64,000 bases of DNA, taken from contig JANBRJ010000055.1 of the NCBI GenBank assembly GCA_027577595.1, forward strand, positions 1 through 64,000, read 5' to 3'. The notes beneath the pieces were generated by a model, which was given only the letters and a program-made list of their open reading frames with translations, did no database searches and was not told where the DNA came from. Of the stretch, positions 9,232 to 18,481 are shown one piece after another; the first letter of the stretch is position 1; each line of letters begins with the position of its first letter. The translations under genes and the position numbers were made by a program. Source of the stretch: Coemansia sp. RSA 487 (taxonomy: Eukaryota; Kickxellomycota; Kickxellomycetes; Kickxellales; Kickxellaceae).

Positions 9232-9699
9232 ATGAGTAGCGCTTCAACCGACGACTGTGTGTTTTGCAGGATTGTTGCTGGCGAGAGCCCCAGCCACAAG
9301 GTGCTGGAGGACGACAAGCATGTTGCGTTTTTGAGCATTTTTCCAAACACGCGAGGATTCACCGTAGTTATCCCAAAGCTGCATATGTCATCTGATGTGC
9401 TAGCGCTGGATGACGAAACCTATACCGAGCTTATGCTGTTCACGAAAAAAGTTGACATGATGCTGAGACGTGGATTGCAGGTCGACCGGTGCGCACTTAT
9501 CATCGAGGGAATGATGATAAATCATGCGCATGCAAAGCTCATACCGCTTCATGGGCTTGATGGACGCACCCATGTTGTTAGCGAAGGCGGTATTGAGTTT
9601 TCTGACAAGTACGAGGGCTATGTCACTTCCAAGGAAGGACCTCGGGCTTTAGATGAGGATCTTTCTGACTTGGTTGCTCTTATTCGCTCGAGAAACTAG
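9232..9699 (+). CDS. HIT-superfamily nucleotide hydrolase/transferase
   Basis: A 155-residue protein of the histidine-triad superfamily, which hydrolyses or transfers nucleotidyl groups. It starts with the CVFC-R-I pair (C9, C12), continues with IFPNTRGFTVVIPKLHM (H51), and has the active-site stretch INHAHAKLIPLHG with H98 and H100. The third position of the triad is Lys102 instead of His; by family knowledge the central His (H100) is the nucleophile, so activity is plausible. The paired cysteines with H51 and H98 suggest the structural zinc site of Hint-type proteins. Length and order are typical, the ATG at 9232 is the first, and there is no intron. Substrate cannot be assigned. Confidence 0.88.
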   Translation: MSSASTDDCVFCRIVAGESPSHKVLEDDKHVAFLSIFPNTRGFTVVIPKLHMSSDVLALDDETYTELMLFTKKVDMMLRRGLQVDRCALIIEGMMINHAHAKLIPLHGLDGRTHVVSEGGIEFSDKYEGYVTSKEGPRALDEDLSDLVALIRSRN

Positions 9700-10808
9700 T
9701 ACTTTTTATTAGTCTTGGCATCAATATACGAAACCCCAGTTTCTCTAATTCTTATTGGGCGGTTTTGAGTAACTGTTGCAAAAGTAACTGGCATATCGAC
9801 ATGTTGCACAAGAAAAGGAGATGGAGGCATATATATCCTCCAATAGAATGGCATGCACCAGTCTCCCTGGCGGGGTGTATGATGATGATTGATTTAAAAC
9901 TTGCGGTCAAAAGGGCCTGCTGCGGTTCCGAAACCGCTGCTTTTGCATTTCATTTGGCCAGTAAATTCCCAGACCGCTTATGCTGCCATGCAACACCAAT
10001 TACGCCAACTGATGCTACAGAGCCGGTAGTTGGCTCGTCTCTTGGTTTGTGGCAACCCACCCAGGAACTTTTTTTTCGAGTGGGGACAAGACGCGGAACC
10101 CAAGATGCTTTTTTCTGGAGCAAACAAGGAAATAATATATTGCTGATTTTCTGTTTTACAAGCTGCCTGAGTTGGCTTGTCTAGGCCCGCTTTGACTGCA
10201 ATCTGCAGGTGGGTGCGGAATCTCTTGCAGTTGCCCTTTGGCGGAAATTTCAGTGCTGTTTTGCATTGAGCGTTGTTCCTGTGGTAGTTTTTACACTTTA
10301 TACAAAAGTGGATTCCAAGAAAGGATGACCAGTGACCACCATATATAAAGGATTATTAATATCCCCTTGTTTTTCATCCTTCTTTTCTCTTTCTTTGATT
10401 CCTTTTAGAAGATTGGTATATTTGATATTTTGGCTCTTTCTGTAGTAAACACCTTTTTACACTCTACACGACGCAACATTTCGCTTTCAGCGCTTTTATC
10501 TCCATCTCCACAATCCCTTCTTTTTGGCCAGGCTTTATTAAGCGCCACGCCTTCATTTCACTTGCCGAGTCTGCACGACCACCCCAAATACATTTTTTTA
10601 AAAAAAATCAGTGCTTCCTCGTACACTTGTCTAACCTCGGCATTCATTGTTTATCCAGTTATTTGTTTGTTATTACAAAAACGCTTTGACAATCATACAG
10701 TCAATCCTTTCCTGCACAAAAGGGTAAATTCCGCACATACGTCACATAGTTCCTCCCTTTTTCCCAAAACGGATCCAACATACAAACATCTTCTACAGCA
10801 GAGCAGAC
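9700..10808. other. Intergenic region and long leader of the alkaline ceramidase gene
   Basis: No gene is supported. A 139-codon frame at 9765-10184 begins at TTG and has no domain. The TATA-like element at 10341-10350 would give a leader of over 400 bases, pyrimidine-rich and T-rich. CTTCTACAG just before the start codon could be the acceptor of a leader intron. Confidence 0.5.
10341..10350 (+). promoter_or_regulatory. TATA box, alkaline ceramidase gene
   Basis: ATATATAAAG, a strong TATA match, about 460 bases upstream of the ATG at 10809. If used, the transcript has an unusually long 5' leader. Confidence 0.45.
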
Positions 10809-11609
10809 ATGGCACCCGTGACAACTATCAAAGTGGCCACAGGCATCTGGGGCGACATAACCTCGTCAGTAGACTGGTGCGAAGAAAACTACGAATGGAC
10901 ACCGTACATTGCCGAATTCTTCAACAGCTGGTCGTCGCTGGCCATGGTGATTCTAGGCGAAGCCTGCGCACGCATGAACCCGACAGGGAACTCGGCATTC
11001 ACACTTCTTGGTCGGTCGATAACCGTGGTTGGGATTGGTAGCTGGCTGTTCCATGCCACACTCAAGTACTCGATGCAGATGACCGACGAGCTCCCAATGC
11101 TCTGGTCCATGTCGATTGCGTGCTATATTGCGATTACTATGCAGTACAATGTAAACAAGCGGATGGTCAGGAACGCGCTGACGCTTTGGACTTTATTCGT
11201 GACCCTTCTGACCGCCGGATTCAGCGGCAAGGTGCAGTTCCTTCTGTTCCAGTTCAGCTTCAACTTCCTCAGCTTAGTGGTGGCGTACATGTGCTGGCGT
11301 GGGAAGAAGGACCTCGACTATGCAAACATGGGCCATGTGGCCGATTTGTTCTCCGCTGGAATCAAGCTGTATCTTGCCGCTGCAGCTGTTTGGCTGACGG
11401 ACACCAACCTGTGCCAGTACATCAACGGCCGTGACTCCACGTCTGTTCTGCCATTCAACTTGCAGCTCCACGCCTGGTGGCATGTTCTGGCCTCCCTTGG
11501 GCTCGTGCATCTGGTTGTCTTGCTCATGGGCCACTACTGTCTGCTCAAAGACATTCCGTTCAAGCTCAAGTATGTTTACGGAGTTTTCCCTCGCATCTAT
11601 GCCGAATGA
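10809..11609 (+). CDS. YPC1: Alkaline ceramidase (Ypc1/Ydc1/ACER family)
   Basis: Seven-helix membrane amidase of ER/Golgi that hydrolyses ceramide (phytoceramide or dihydroceramide) to long-chain base and fatty acid. The 266-residue length matches the family. Residues line up closely with human ACER3: calcium-site loop VDWCEENY at 21-28, then GSWLFHATLKYSMQMTDE with S78, H82 and D93, and HAWWH with H221 and H225, which supply the zinc site and catalytic residues. At least six hydrophobic segments are visible and the C-terminus is short. YPC1 and YDC1 cannot be told apart here. With the ceramide synthase 8 kb away, both synthesis and breakdown of ceramide are encoded in this window. Confidence 0.95.
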   Translation: MAPVTTIKVATGIWGDITSSVDWCEENYEWTPYIAEFFNSWSSLAMVILGEACARMNPTGNSAFTLLGRSITVVGIGSWLFHATLKYSMQMTDELPMLWSMSIACYIAITMQYNVNKRMVRNALTLWTLFVTLLTAGFSGKVQFLLFQFSFNFLSLVVAYMCWRGKKDLDYANMGHVADLFSAGIKLYLAAAAVWLTDTNLCQYINGRDSTSVLPFNLQLHAWWHVLASLGLVHLVVLLMGHYCLLKDIPFKLKYVYGVFPRIYAE

Positions 11610-11889
11610 ATTGCTCTCTAATTCGTGCAGGCCACCGTGTCCCGATCGCTGGGAAATTCTCTATCCTAAACTAAAGTATTTTTTCCATTGTTTTGTTATT
11701 TTTTCCTTTCGACTATCGTTATCCGCTGTTTCTCAATGTTTGCTGAAATTTTATACTTATTCCACAATGCTGGCACGGTTGACGCTAGTCAATCCAATGT
11801 GCTAAATCATGTGCAACCACAACCTTATTTCTGATCAAAGTGTCAACAAGAGAAATCATATGCATATGTTCTGGCAATCGCTCCGGCAA

Positions 11890-12936
11890 TCAATCCGTTT
11901 TGAACCACAGCCAATCCATATACGGTGGTAACGTCTGCGGATTGCTAACCCGAAGATTCAGATGGTAGAGCGTAGAACGCAACAAACGCTGCGCCGTATC
12001 GCCATCTCTTAGCATCGTCAGGTCACTTGGTAGTTCTTGTCTGCCGACCTGCACCATGTAGGGAGGCGAGGCGCCGAGGACAGTGGTCATTCCATATTCC
12101 ACGCCCACCGCAAGCACGAGATCAATGTCCTGTCCAACAGTCCTCAATCGCTCCTCAAGAAGCACTGCAAGCCGCTTCGCACACTCTCGTGTTACCGCGT
12201 AGGCATGAAGACACATGGGATATTCGGCCAAGTAGAGAGTAAGATCTCTTTGCAAGAAGGCGGCACGGTCAGCTGGCTCAATGAACAAAGGCGCGCGGCC
12301 ATTGCCACCGGGAACAGCGGATGCGGTGGCTGCGCCGTTTGCTGTGTCCAATGAAGCCATTCCGGGCTCGCTAGCATCCGAAGTACAGTGCCCGAGATAA
12401 AGCATATCCCAGTCGCCCTTGTAGCGCTTGTACGCTTGGTCCATTATCAGCGCGTGCCGCTGCTTTAGATCGATCTCCATGTCGACATCGTCCTCGAGAA
12501 TTAGCGCTGTTTCTATACCTTCCTCAACCATGCGCTTGTACACGCCCAGATGGCTGAGGTAGCATGCAAGATGCGTCCCGTTGGTCGCGTAGCCGCTTGC
12601 ACGACCAAGTGCATTGGCTCTGGTAGCATCGAATGTCTGCGCATAGTCGAATCGCAGCCCGTGGAACTTGGCTAGGGCTTGCATGTTTCGTCGCCGGTCA
12701 ACTCGCGACGGCATGTTCAGAACGTATATCTTTTGGAATCCTAGTGTTGAGTTCTGGGAATGGTAATGTGTGTCATTGTCGGCTGTCCTATTGCCTGAAT
12801 AGTACAGCGTCGTTAGAAATACAGTGCTGATCCCACACAGAATTAACAGGGCCCACCGCCGCGCTGCTTTTCGTTGACATAGCGACAACACCAGCGGCTG
12901 ACTGTGCTTGCACACAGAAGAATATCGAAACTGCAT
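11890..12936 (-). CDS. Type II membrane glycosyltransferase, GT25 family
   Basis: A 348-residue protein with a basic cytosolic tail and one signal anchor (about residues 29-46), so probably a Golgi type II enzyme. The GT25 domain (LPS-glycosyltransferase/procollagen galactosyltransferase type) begins with FQKIYVLNMPSRVDRRRNM and contains ACYLSHLGVYKRMVE, typical of the donor-binding half, followed by ALILEDDVDMEID with the acidic metal motif E148-D149-D150. The C-terminal half includes YPMCLHAYAVTRECAKRL and DIDLVLA. Sugar and acceptor are unknown. A diverged paralogue lies just upstream on the same strand at 13054-14034. Start at the only ATG before the signal anchor. Confidence 0.85.
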   Translation of the reverse strand: MQFRYSSVCKHSQPLVLSLCQRKAARRWALLILCGISTVFLTTLYYSGNRTADNDTHYHSQNSTLGFQKIYVLNMPSRVDRRRNMQALAKFHGLRFDYAQTFDATRANALGRASGYATNGTHLACYLSHLGVYKRMVEEGIETALILEDDVDMEIDLKQRHALIMDQAYKRYKGDWDMLYLGHCTSDASEPGMASLDTANGAATASAVPGGNGRAPLFIEPADRAAFLQRDLTLYLAEYPMCLHAYAVTRECAKRLAVLLEERLRTVGQDIDLVLAVGVEYGMTTVLGASPPYMVQVGRQELPSDLTMLRDGDTAQRLLRSTLYHLNLRVSNPQTLPPYMDWLWFKTD

Positions 12937-13053
12937 CTGCCAGATTGTGCTATTTTCAGTCGGAATAAACGTCTATATCACATGCAGGTTGGAAGGAAAT
13001 GCACCTGAAATTATATGGAAATAGCAAATGAGAAAAAAGAATCTGACAGCAGA

Positions 13054-14034
13054 TTAGCGTTGCCGCCATTCTTTGGCAATGTCGCTGTACGGAGAGTATA
13101 TTGAAGGGTCGTCTTTCCGCATGTAAATTGAATGCAGGACAGAGTTCCGCAGAAACTGGCTGGGGTTCTCTAGTTCTGGGCCGTATATTGCGATCGGTGG
13201 AGGCGAGACACTGTATGCCATTGATAGCCCAACCATGGCAATATCCGCCAGAATAAAGTCTAGATCGTGCGCTTCGCTTGCCATCCTCTGCATCAATCGA
13301 CGGTTCAGCCGACGCGCCATTCTTCCGCTAAGCGCGTATGCATGTGTTGTCCCCTTGGGAAAGGTAGAGCGATACGACACTGTGTTGCGCTGCAAAAACT
13401 CTTTTTTGATCCAAAAGCGCGTCAGCTGTGTTTGAATTGCATATTCGGGCAGTGGTGCGGCTCTTTCCAGCTGATCGAGCGCATGCTTAAGCTCGTCCAC
13501 CATGGGCTCTGTGGGTTCTGAATCAGTACGACCGACAAATAAAATGTCGTACTCGTCGGCTATTCCGCTTCCGAGTGCCGATGCCAAGCGCATCTTTAGA
13601 TCCGTCTCGACGTCCACACCACATCTGAGAACCAATGCCGATCCAAAGTTATTTTGTTCGATTTCTGCGTATATTTTCTTGTGCGTCAGAAGCTCAGCAA
13701 CGCTTTCATCGTCTGCCTTATATTTGCTTTGGATCCGCAGCTGGCTTGCTTTGGCAGGCGTAACAGTTTCTACAAATTCTATGTCAAGGTCAACAAGCTT
13801 GGCAATCGCCTCGATATTGCGCTGGCATCTGTTTTTGTCTTCTGGAGAGTGCGTCACGAAAATACGATGAAATCCTAGCGTTTTGTTAAAAGCATCGCTG
13901 TAGATCTCGGGCACGTTTATGGCATCAGCAGATGGCAGATCTTCTGAGTGGATCTTTACTAGAAACCCAACAATGAAAAGCACACACAAAGCTATTATAG
14001 CCCGTGGCTTTGGTGAGTAACCGCTCAAATACAT
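13054..14034 (-). CDS. Diverged GT25-like protein without the acidic metal motif
   Basis: A 326-residue protein with a signal anchor (residues 10-27) and the same layout as the downstream GT25 protein: KTLGFHRIFVTHSPEDKNR matches its first strand, ALVLRCGVDVETDLKMR matches ALILEDDVDMEIDLKQR, and DLDFILADIAMVGLSMAYS matches its DIDLVLA region. The two share orientation and C-terminal SPP and LRNSVLH/LRSTLYH motifs, so they are probable tandem duplicates. The EDD metal-binding triplet has become R137-C138-G139, and the histidine/cysteine-rich strand before it has changed too. By family knowledge this should abolish metal-dependent transfer, making it a pseudoenzyme or partner subunit. The frame is fully open, which argues against simple decay. 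Confidence 0.75.
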   Translation of the reverse strand: MYLSGYSPKPRAIIALCVLFIVGFLVKIHSEDLPSADAINVPEIYSDAFNKTLGFHRIFVTHSPEDKNRCQRNIEAIAKLVDLDIEFVETVTPAKASQLRIQSKYKADDESVAELLTHKKIYAEIEQNNFGSALVLRCGVDVETDLKMRLASALGSGIADEYDILFVGRTDSEPTEPMVDELKHALDQLERAAPLPEYAIQTQLTRFWIKKEFLQRNTVSYRSTFPKGTTHAYALSGRMARRLNRRLMQRMASEAHDLDFILADIAMVGLSMAYSVSPPPIAIYGPELENPSQFLRNSVLHSIYMRKDDPSIYSPYSDIAKEWRQR

Positions 14035-15008
14035 TTTTTAAAACAAAGATGACAAAATTACAGCATCACTAGAAGACTATAGCTGTACTCGTTTGTTGTC
14101 TCAGCGTGCACAAAAAAGCACATTTACCATTTAAACGTAGTTTCCTTTTCGAGTTTAAAAAGTAGCACTGTCAAGTGGGGAATATTAAATTGATATTGTG
14201 AAACGTGCCGTTACTCGCTAGCCTCATATATGTTCCATGTGGTTGCTTGCTATCCATCACCATGGCTATGACTAACATTCCTCTCTTTTTAGACATGTCA
14301 GTGTTGTTTACAATTATCTGTTTCGCTGTTTTCCGAATCTCTAGCCCCTTTGAATAATATTGCGTGGCTTGAACAAAGAGAGGAAACTCCTCTTACAAAT
14401 ATTGAAATAAAAACCAGAATAGCACCCTTGCCTTCTGCAGATATATCCACATGGGCGGAAAGCCACACTTGTTGCACCCCGTACAAAACGCGATAATAGG
14501 AAAAGGAAAAAGTACTATCCATTCCTCTGACGCGGATGAAAGAACACAAGTAATTCCAGATTACTCTTTGTCGTGTTTGTTTCTGGCAACAATAAAGCAA
14601 ATTGCACAATAACGCACATCATCATTCATACTTCCAAATGTGGAAAATTTGGGGTGTGTGAAGCACAAGGAGAGATGGTGTGACAATTGCCTGAGCGGCG
14701 ATGAGGTGCGCTAAAAAAACCAAAAGGAACAAAGGACCAAAGGAAGGCAATATGCATGTTTGTCTGCACCGTCGTGTTGCAGTTAATTTACCTGACAAGC
14801 AGCACAAGCAGAGTCTACAACTGTGGGATCAAAAGCTGTCTAAAATATAAAAAAGCACCACAATTGTATTCGTTCCAAGCCCTCGGAATGTACGAGAAAG
14901 AAGGAGAGAGCATCTTGCACTTTCTTCCTTTCCATCTCGACTATCTTGTATCAACATATTTTTACCAACTATTTTCTCTATTTGTATCAGTCTCTTCGGA
15001 TCTAAACA
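14035..15008. other. Divergent intergenic region between GT25-like and LRR genes
   Basis: About 1 kb holding two divergent promoters. Minus-strand frames of 61 and 103 codons here have no ATG support or domains. AAATATAAAAAAG near 14844 may be the TATA region of the LRR gene. Confidence 0.5.
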
Positions 15009-16925
15009 ATGGATATGTACATGTCGGTTCTCTACAACATGGGCACTAGTAACCGTCGCTCGCGAGGAGCGCTCGTATTCGGTAGAAAGGACTCTACTTT
15101 GTTGGCAAACAGCTCTTTTGTGAATATCAATGTTGAGGACGAGGCTGTAGTCCGTCGCGTCATTCAGCAAATCAGTATGGGCGACTTTGCGCACCTGCCG
15201 CCCGCAAGCGTTCTTAAAGGTCTTTTTCAGAGCGAAAGACATAGGGCCATCCTTCAAAGAGCCTACCGGAGTCTGTCGCTCAGGCATTTGTCGATAGACG
15301 GGACTACTGCACGCGTCCTGGCAATAATCCTGCTCTCGCCACAATGTTGTTGCCGGTACGTGCGCATCCACAGGTGCGCATTCACCGAGCAAGGGAGGAA
15401 TATACTGTTTTCAGCTCTGTCGGTGGTGGCAGCAACTACAAGCGTGTCCAAACAATTGCAACCGCCAGCCGCTTCTAGCTTTATCGACAGCAACTCAAAT
15501 GAAAAGGAACCCGCATACAAGGTGCATGGAGCGGAAAATGCATATGCTGCTGTAGAATCGACATCACCTGCCACGAATGCCGAACAAAATGGTCACCTGG
15601 CCATGGGTCTGTTGGAGCTCGACTACACGGAAATCGGAATATCTGACCGCATACGCTTTAGCTTTGGCGATGTCTTGCTTCTACAGCCGCTCCTACAAGC
15701 TCTCAACGTCAGCAACAACGCGATCGGGCCAAAAAGCGCTTTGCGTCTGATCGAGGTCATTTCCAACGGCTGTCCGAGCCTGCGAGTGCTTAATCTCTCT
15801 GGGAATTTGCTACGCACCGAGGGTGCACGCATAATAGCCCGATATTTGATTACAAAGGGATGCAACCTCGAGTCTTTGAATGTAAGCAGTAATGAGATCC
15901 CATCTACAGGCGCAATGGCCTTGGCAAGTTCGCTGAACGCCCAGTTTGACTGCCGTCTAAAAGTGCTGAACGTTGATATGAACCAGTTCGAGGTCAACGG
16001 ATGTGAGGCTCTGGCGCGTGCACTTGCAGATAACAAGCATCTCAATACCCTGATCATATCGCGAAACAACATCTTTGATAATGGGTGCAGTCTTCTCTTT
16101 GACGGCCTGAAAAGCAACAACACGCTTCTTAATATTGACATTTCGGGAAACTTTCTAACTCACTTGTCCGCACGGAGCTTTACCAGTTATATGGACAGCA
16201 GAAACAGAACCAACGCTATTGATGGGGAAGCCCAAGGCAGCTTTATGCACACGGGCATTCGCACTCTGAATATTTCTGCCAACGCACTGAGGGACGAAGG
16301 TGTTGCGGCTCTTTGTACGGGTTTGCAGAAAAACTCGCACCTCATGCACCTGTTTGCAGACAATGTTGAAGTTGCGGATCCAGGCATGGAGAGCATTCGG
16401 CAGCTGCTCGAGGCAACTTCCAATAGTAAAACATCGCTTCTCACGCTATCGCTCCGCCAAAACCGCCATGCTACGCGCGTGGGTTTCGAGGCCCTGGGGG
16501 AGGGCTGCCTACAGAACAGTATGATCCTGCGTGTGACCGTTGACCCGAGCTTTGATGGATGGGGTGCTGTGTGGGACAAGGCAATCAGGGCATTTATTGA
16601 CAACACGATGCGTGCTGTTGATAGATACAAAGTGCCTCTGCTCATGGTCGCCCGCGGCCGTCTACTGCTCTATCAGTACGATAGACAGCGAGCTGCATCA
16701 ATCGCCTCATCCAGAATTCAGCGGCTGCCTGAAGAGATTCGCTGGATTATTCTCTCTGCAATTGACAGGTATGGCGTTCTGACAGCCAAACAGACGCGCA
16801 TAGCATTGAAAATTGCCTCCAGAATGTCAGGCGGCTATCCTAGCAAAAAGGCTCTCCTTGCAGCAATACTAGGCGCCGACTATCGATTTGTAGCCGAGAC
16901 AATGAAAACATTGCATTCACTCTAA
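15009..16925 (+). CDS. Leucine-rich repeat protein (RNase-inhibitor-like, ~28-residue repeats)
   Basis: A 638-residue protein without signal peptide or membrane segment, so cytosolic or nuclear. From about residue 227 to 500 there are nine repeats of roughly 28 residues with the pattern LxxLxLSxNxIxxxGAxxLAxxL, for example LRVLNLSGNLLRTEGARII, LESLNVSSNEIPSTGAMAL and IRTLNISANALRDEGVAAL. This is the ribonuclease-inhibitor class seen in RanGAP and NLRC3-like proteins, a protein-binding scaffold. The N-terminal 200 and C-terminal 130 residues show no known domain. No catalytic Arg finger region of RanGAP could be recognised, so I do not assign that function. Single exon. Confidence 0.8.
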   Translation: MDMYMSVLYNMGTSNRRSRGALVFGRKDSTLLANSSFVNINVEDEAVVRRVIQQISMGDFAHLPPASVLKGLFQSERHRAILQRAYRSLSLRHLSIDGTTARVLAIILLSPQCCCRYVRIHRCAFTEQGRNILFSALSVVAATTSVSKQLQPPAASSFIDSNSNEKEPAYKVHGAENAYAAVESTSPATNAEQNGHLAMGLLELDYTEIGISDRIRFSFGDVLLLQPLLQALNVSNNAIGPKSALRLIEVISNGCPSLRVLNLSGNLLRTEGARIIARYLITKGCNLESLNVSSNEIPSTGAMALASSLNAQFDCRLKVLNVDMNQFEVNGCEALARALADNKHLNTLIISRNNIFDNGCSLLFDGLKSNNTLLNIDISGNFLTHLSARSFTSYMDSRNRTNAIDGEAQGSFMHTGIRTLNISANALRDEGVAALCTGLQKNSHLMHLFADNVEVADPGMESIRQLLEATSNSKTSLLTLSLRQNRHATRVGFEALGEGCLQNSMILRVTVDPSFDGWGAVWDKAIRAFIDNTMRAVDRYKVPLLMVARGRLLLYQYDRQRAASIASSRIQRLPEEIRWIILSAIDRYGVLTAKQTRIALKIASRMSGGYPSKKALLAAILGADYRFVAETMKTLHSL

Positions 16926-17065
16926 CTCAAAGTAAGGGGGTACATATATGTATGTATATATGCAATGGTATCTTGGATCAGCTGGACCTGTACCAGCAAT
17001 TTATTTGGGTAGCTCTTCCTTGCCTAGCGTCATAAAAGACTAGCAAAGTGGGGGAGGTCTCAAGG

Positions 17066-17569
17066 CTAGTCTTCGACAACAAGGTACGGACCGCTTCTCT
17101 GCTTTGCAATTTCAAGCACCTTCTCCCCAAGATCAAGAGTTGGGTCATCTGATTTCTGAAGATCGCCTGTGGGCTTCTTGTGCGAAAACTCTACAGGCTC
17201 GGCAATGCGGACCAAAGGCTTGACAGAATCCATGTTCTCAGATACGCTCACGGTTTGGATGTGGCTCAGGAAATCGCGGAGTTTGTTGACATCAGTCAGA
17301 ACCCGCGCAAACTCGTCTGTTTCCTTGGTCATATCAGGTAGCTTGAGTCCAGACAGGGCATAAAGGCGCTTCACATCGCCTATGCTCAACATTTCCTTGA
17401 GCTTTTGTTTGTGAGTCGCGTCGTCTGGGCGTTTAAGCAATGTGGCTACCGACCACGATGGTTTGTCGACTGGGAAAGCGCTCATAAATCGCACTTGGAG
17501 CTGCATTGTTGACGATCTGATGGTCCACGTATTAAACAGCGTTGCTTTTAAACTTGTTGTACACCACAT
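17066..17569 (-). CDS. GATC: Mitochondrial glutamyl-tRNA(Gln) amidotransferase subunit C (GatC)
   Basis: A 167-residue protein with an N-terminal region rich in Arg, Ser and Thr and poor in acidic residues, typical of a mitochondrial presequence. It is followed by DKPSWSVATLLKRP, a signature of eukaryotic GatC. The GatC core covers about 62-120: VKRLYALSGLKLPDMTKETD, then LTDVNKLRDFLSHIQTVSVS and MDSVKPLVRI. The C-terminus ends GPYLVVED, like the family's GxYxVP ending. GatC stabilises GatA-GatB, which converts mischarged Glu-tRNA(Gln) to Gln-tRNA(Gln) in mitochondria. Presence of GatC rather than the yeast-specific GatF supports a fungus outside Saccharomycetes. Start at the first ATG (17569). 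Confidence 0.88.
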   Translation of the reverse strand: MWCTTSLKATLFNTWTIRSSTMQLQVRFMSAFPVDKPSWSVATLLKRPDDATHKQKLKEMLSIGDVKRLYALSGLKLPDMTKETDEFARVLTDVNKLRDFLSHIQTVSVSENMDSVKPLVRIAEPVEFSHKKPTGDLQKSDDPTLDLGEKVLEIAKQRSGPYLVVED

Positions 17570-17760
17570 TTTGCTGTATAATTAAGGGGAAAAAGTATTC
17601 TAAACATGGGGTTATCGACAAGGTGACTGAGTGACAAATTACGAGTGGCAGGATAGTTACCAAATTGGCTATTACTGTGTGGTTGTGGGTGGAAATCAAA
17701 GCAAGATCAAGCCTGAAACCGATTAACATCCCATTCCTGTACATGCTGTGCTGTGCTTTG

Positions 17761-17843
17761 CAAAACTAATTGCGTCAAATAAGGATATATACGCGTCGAA
17801 TGGTCAAAGGTTTGCGGTGGTGATAGCGCATTTTGCGTTCCAA
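17761..17843 (+). repeat. Left arm of an imperfect inverted repeat
   Basis: This 83-base stretch matches the complement of 18235-18320: both read CAAAACTAATTG, then a variable stretch, then GTCGAATGGTCAAA and CTTGCGTTTCAA-like ends. Similarity trails on to about 17867. Differences are mostly transitions and a few small indels, and do not favour third codon positions, so this looks like a DNA repeat rather than a conserved gene. Confidence 0.7.
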
Positions 17844-18060
17844 GCAGTCGTTTGTGCAGGCGTGGCAAGTTACCTGCGTCGGCTGGCGCTATATTTGCGC
17901 TTGGAAGCAAGAGGCGCAAACTGAGTTTTGTGGAGAAAGCTGTCCGCTACACGCCTATTGCTTCACACTAAAATAGACTGGCTTCTCTGTCTCTGCCTGT
18001 GCTTTCAATCCGATTAGCTAGTATTGATCCTAATAAAGCCTAGCAATCTGAAAAAATACC

Positions 18061-18130
18061 ACTTACCTTGAACAAGAACCCAGCTGCAGTGTTGGCAGAC
18101 ATCAAGAAGGGTCTATGAAGCATTCAGCGC
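18061..18130 (-). other. Short ATG frame ending in a canonical splice donor
   Basis: On the minus strand a short frame (ATG at 18130, second ATG at 18102) encodes MSANTAAGFLFK and meets CAAG/GTAAGT at 18066, a perfect fungal donor. Downstream the sequence contains CTAAT-type branch-point candidates and an acceptor (GCACAG) near 18000. Joining to it keeps phase for 13 codons before a stop, giving only ~25-34 residues. Either a tiny spliced gene, a leader exon, or chance. Confidence 0.25.
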
Positions 18131-18234
18131 CTTGACAATATCAGTGTCAGTACTAATCATTTCTGCTTTCTCTTGCGTGTTTTCCTGTTTTGCACTGACG
18201 CATATGCCACGCCAATCGATGGAAGCGACTTTTC

Positions 18235-18320
18235 TTGAAACGCAAGATGCATTATTGACACTGTAAACTTTTGACCATTCGACACGTATACATCCTTCTT
18301 AATCGGTACAATTAGTTTTG
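18235..18320 (-). repeat. Right arm of the imperfect inverted repeat
   Basis: Eighty-six bases matching 17761-17843 in the opposite orientation, about 390 bases away. Could be a diverged miniature inverted-repeat element or an inverted duplication. No target-site duplication could be recognised by eye. Confidence 0.7.
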
Positions 18321-18481
18321 GACAGCATGATGAGCACAGAAAAGCTTCAATTGTCGGTTGTGCCATTTCTCTTCTCTTAATTTTGTGCTTACCAATTTAT
18401 TTTTGTATTTTTTGCTTTGTTACGCATTTTCCTATCGAAGCTCGTTGCTGCTTTCGGCAGAGAAGCGTTGTTTGGCGTAAC

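Larger units (their letters stand above)
17570..18481. other. Region between GatC and Swt1 genes with an inverted repeat
   Basis: Holds the divergent promoters plus an imperfect inverted repeat and a short minus-strand frame with a strong splice donor, described separately. Frames of 60-70 codons at 17532-17919 and 18157-18366 are probably not genes; the latter two overlap the two arms of the repeat. Confidence 0.5.

Noticed and set aside
9765-10184. 139-codon plus-strand frame upstream of the ceramidase gene
   Set aside because: TTG start, no domain, lies in promoter/leader sequence.
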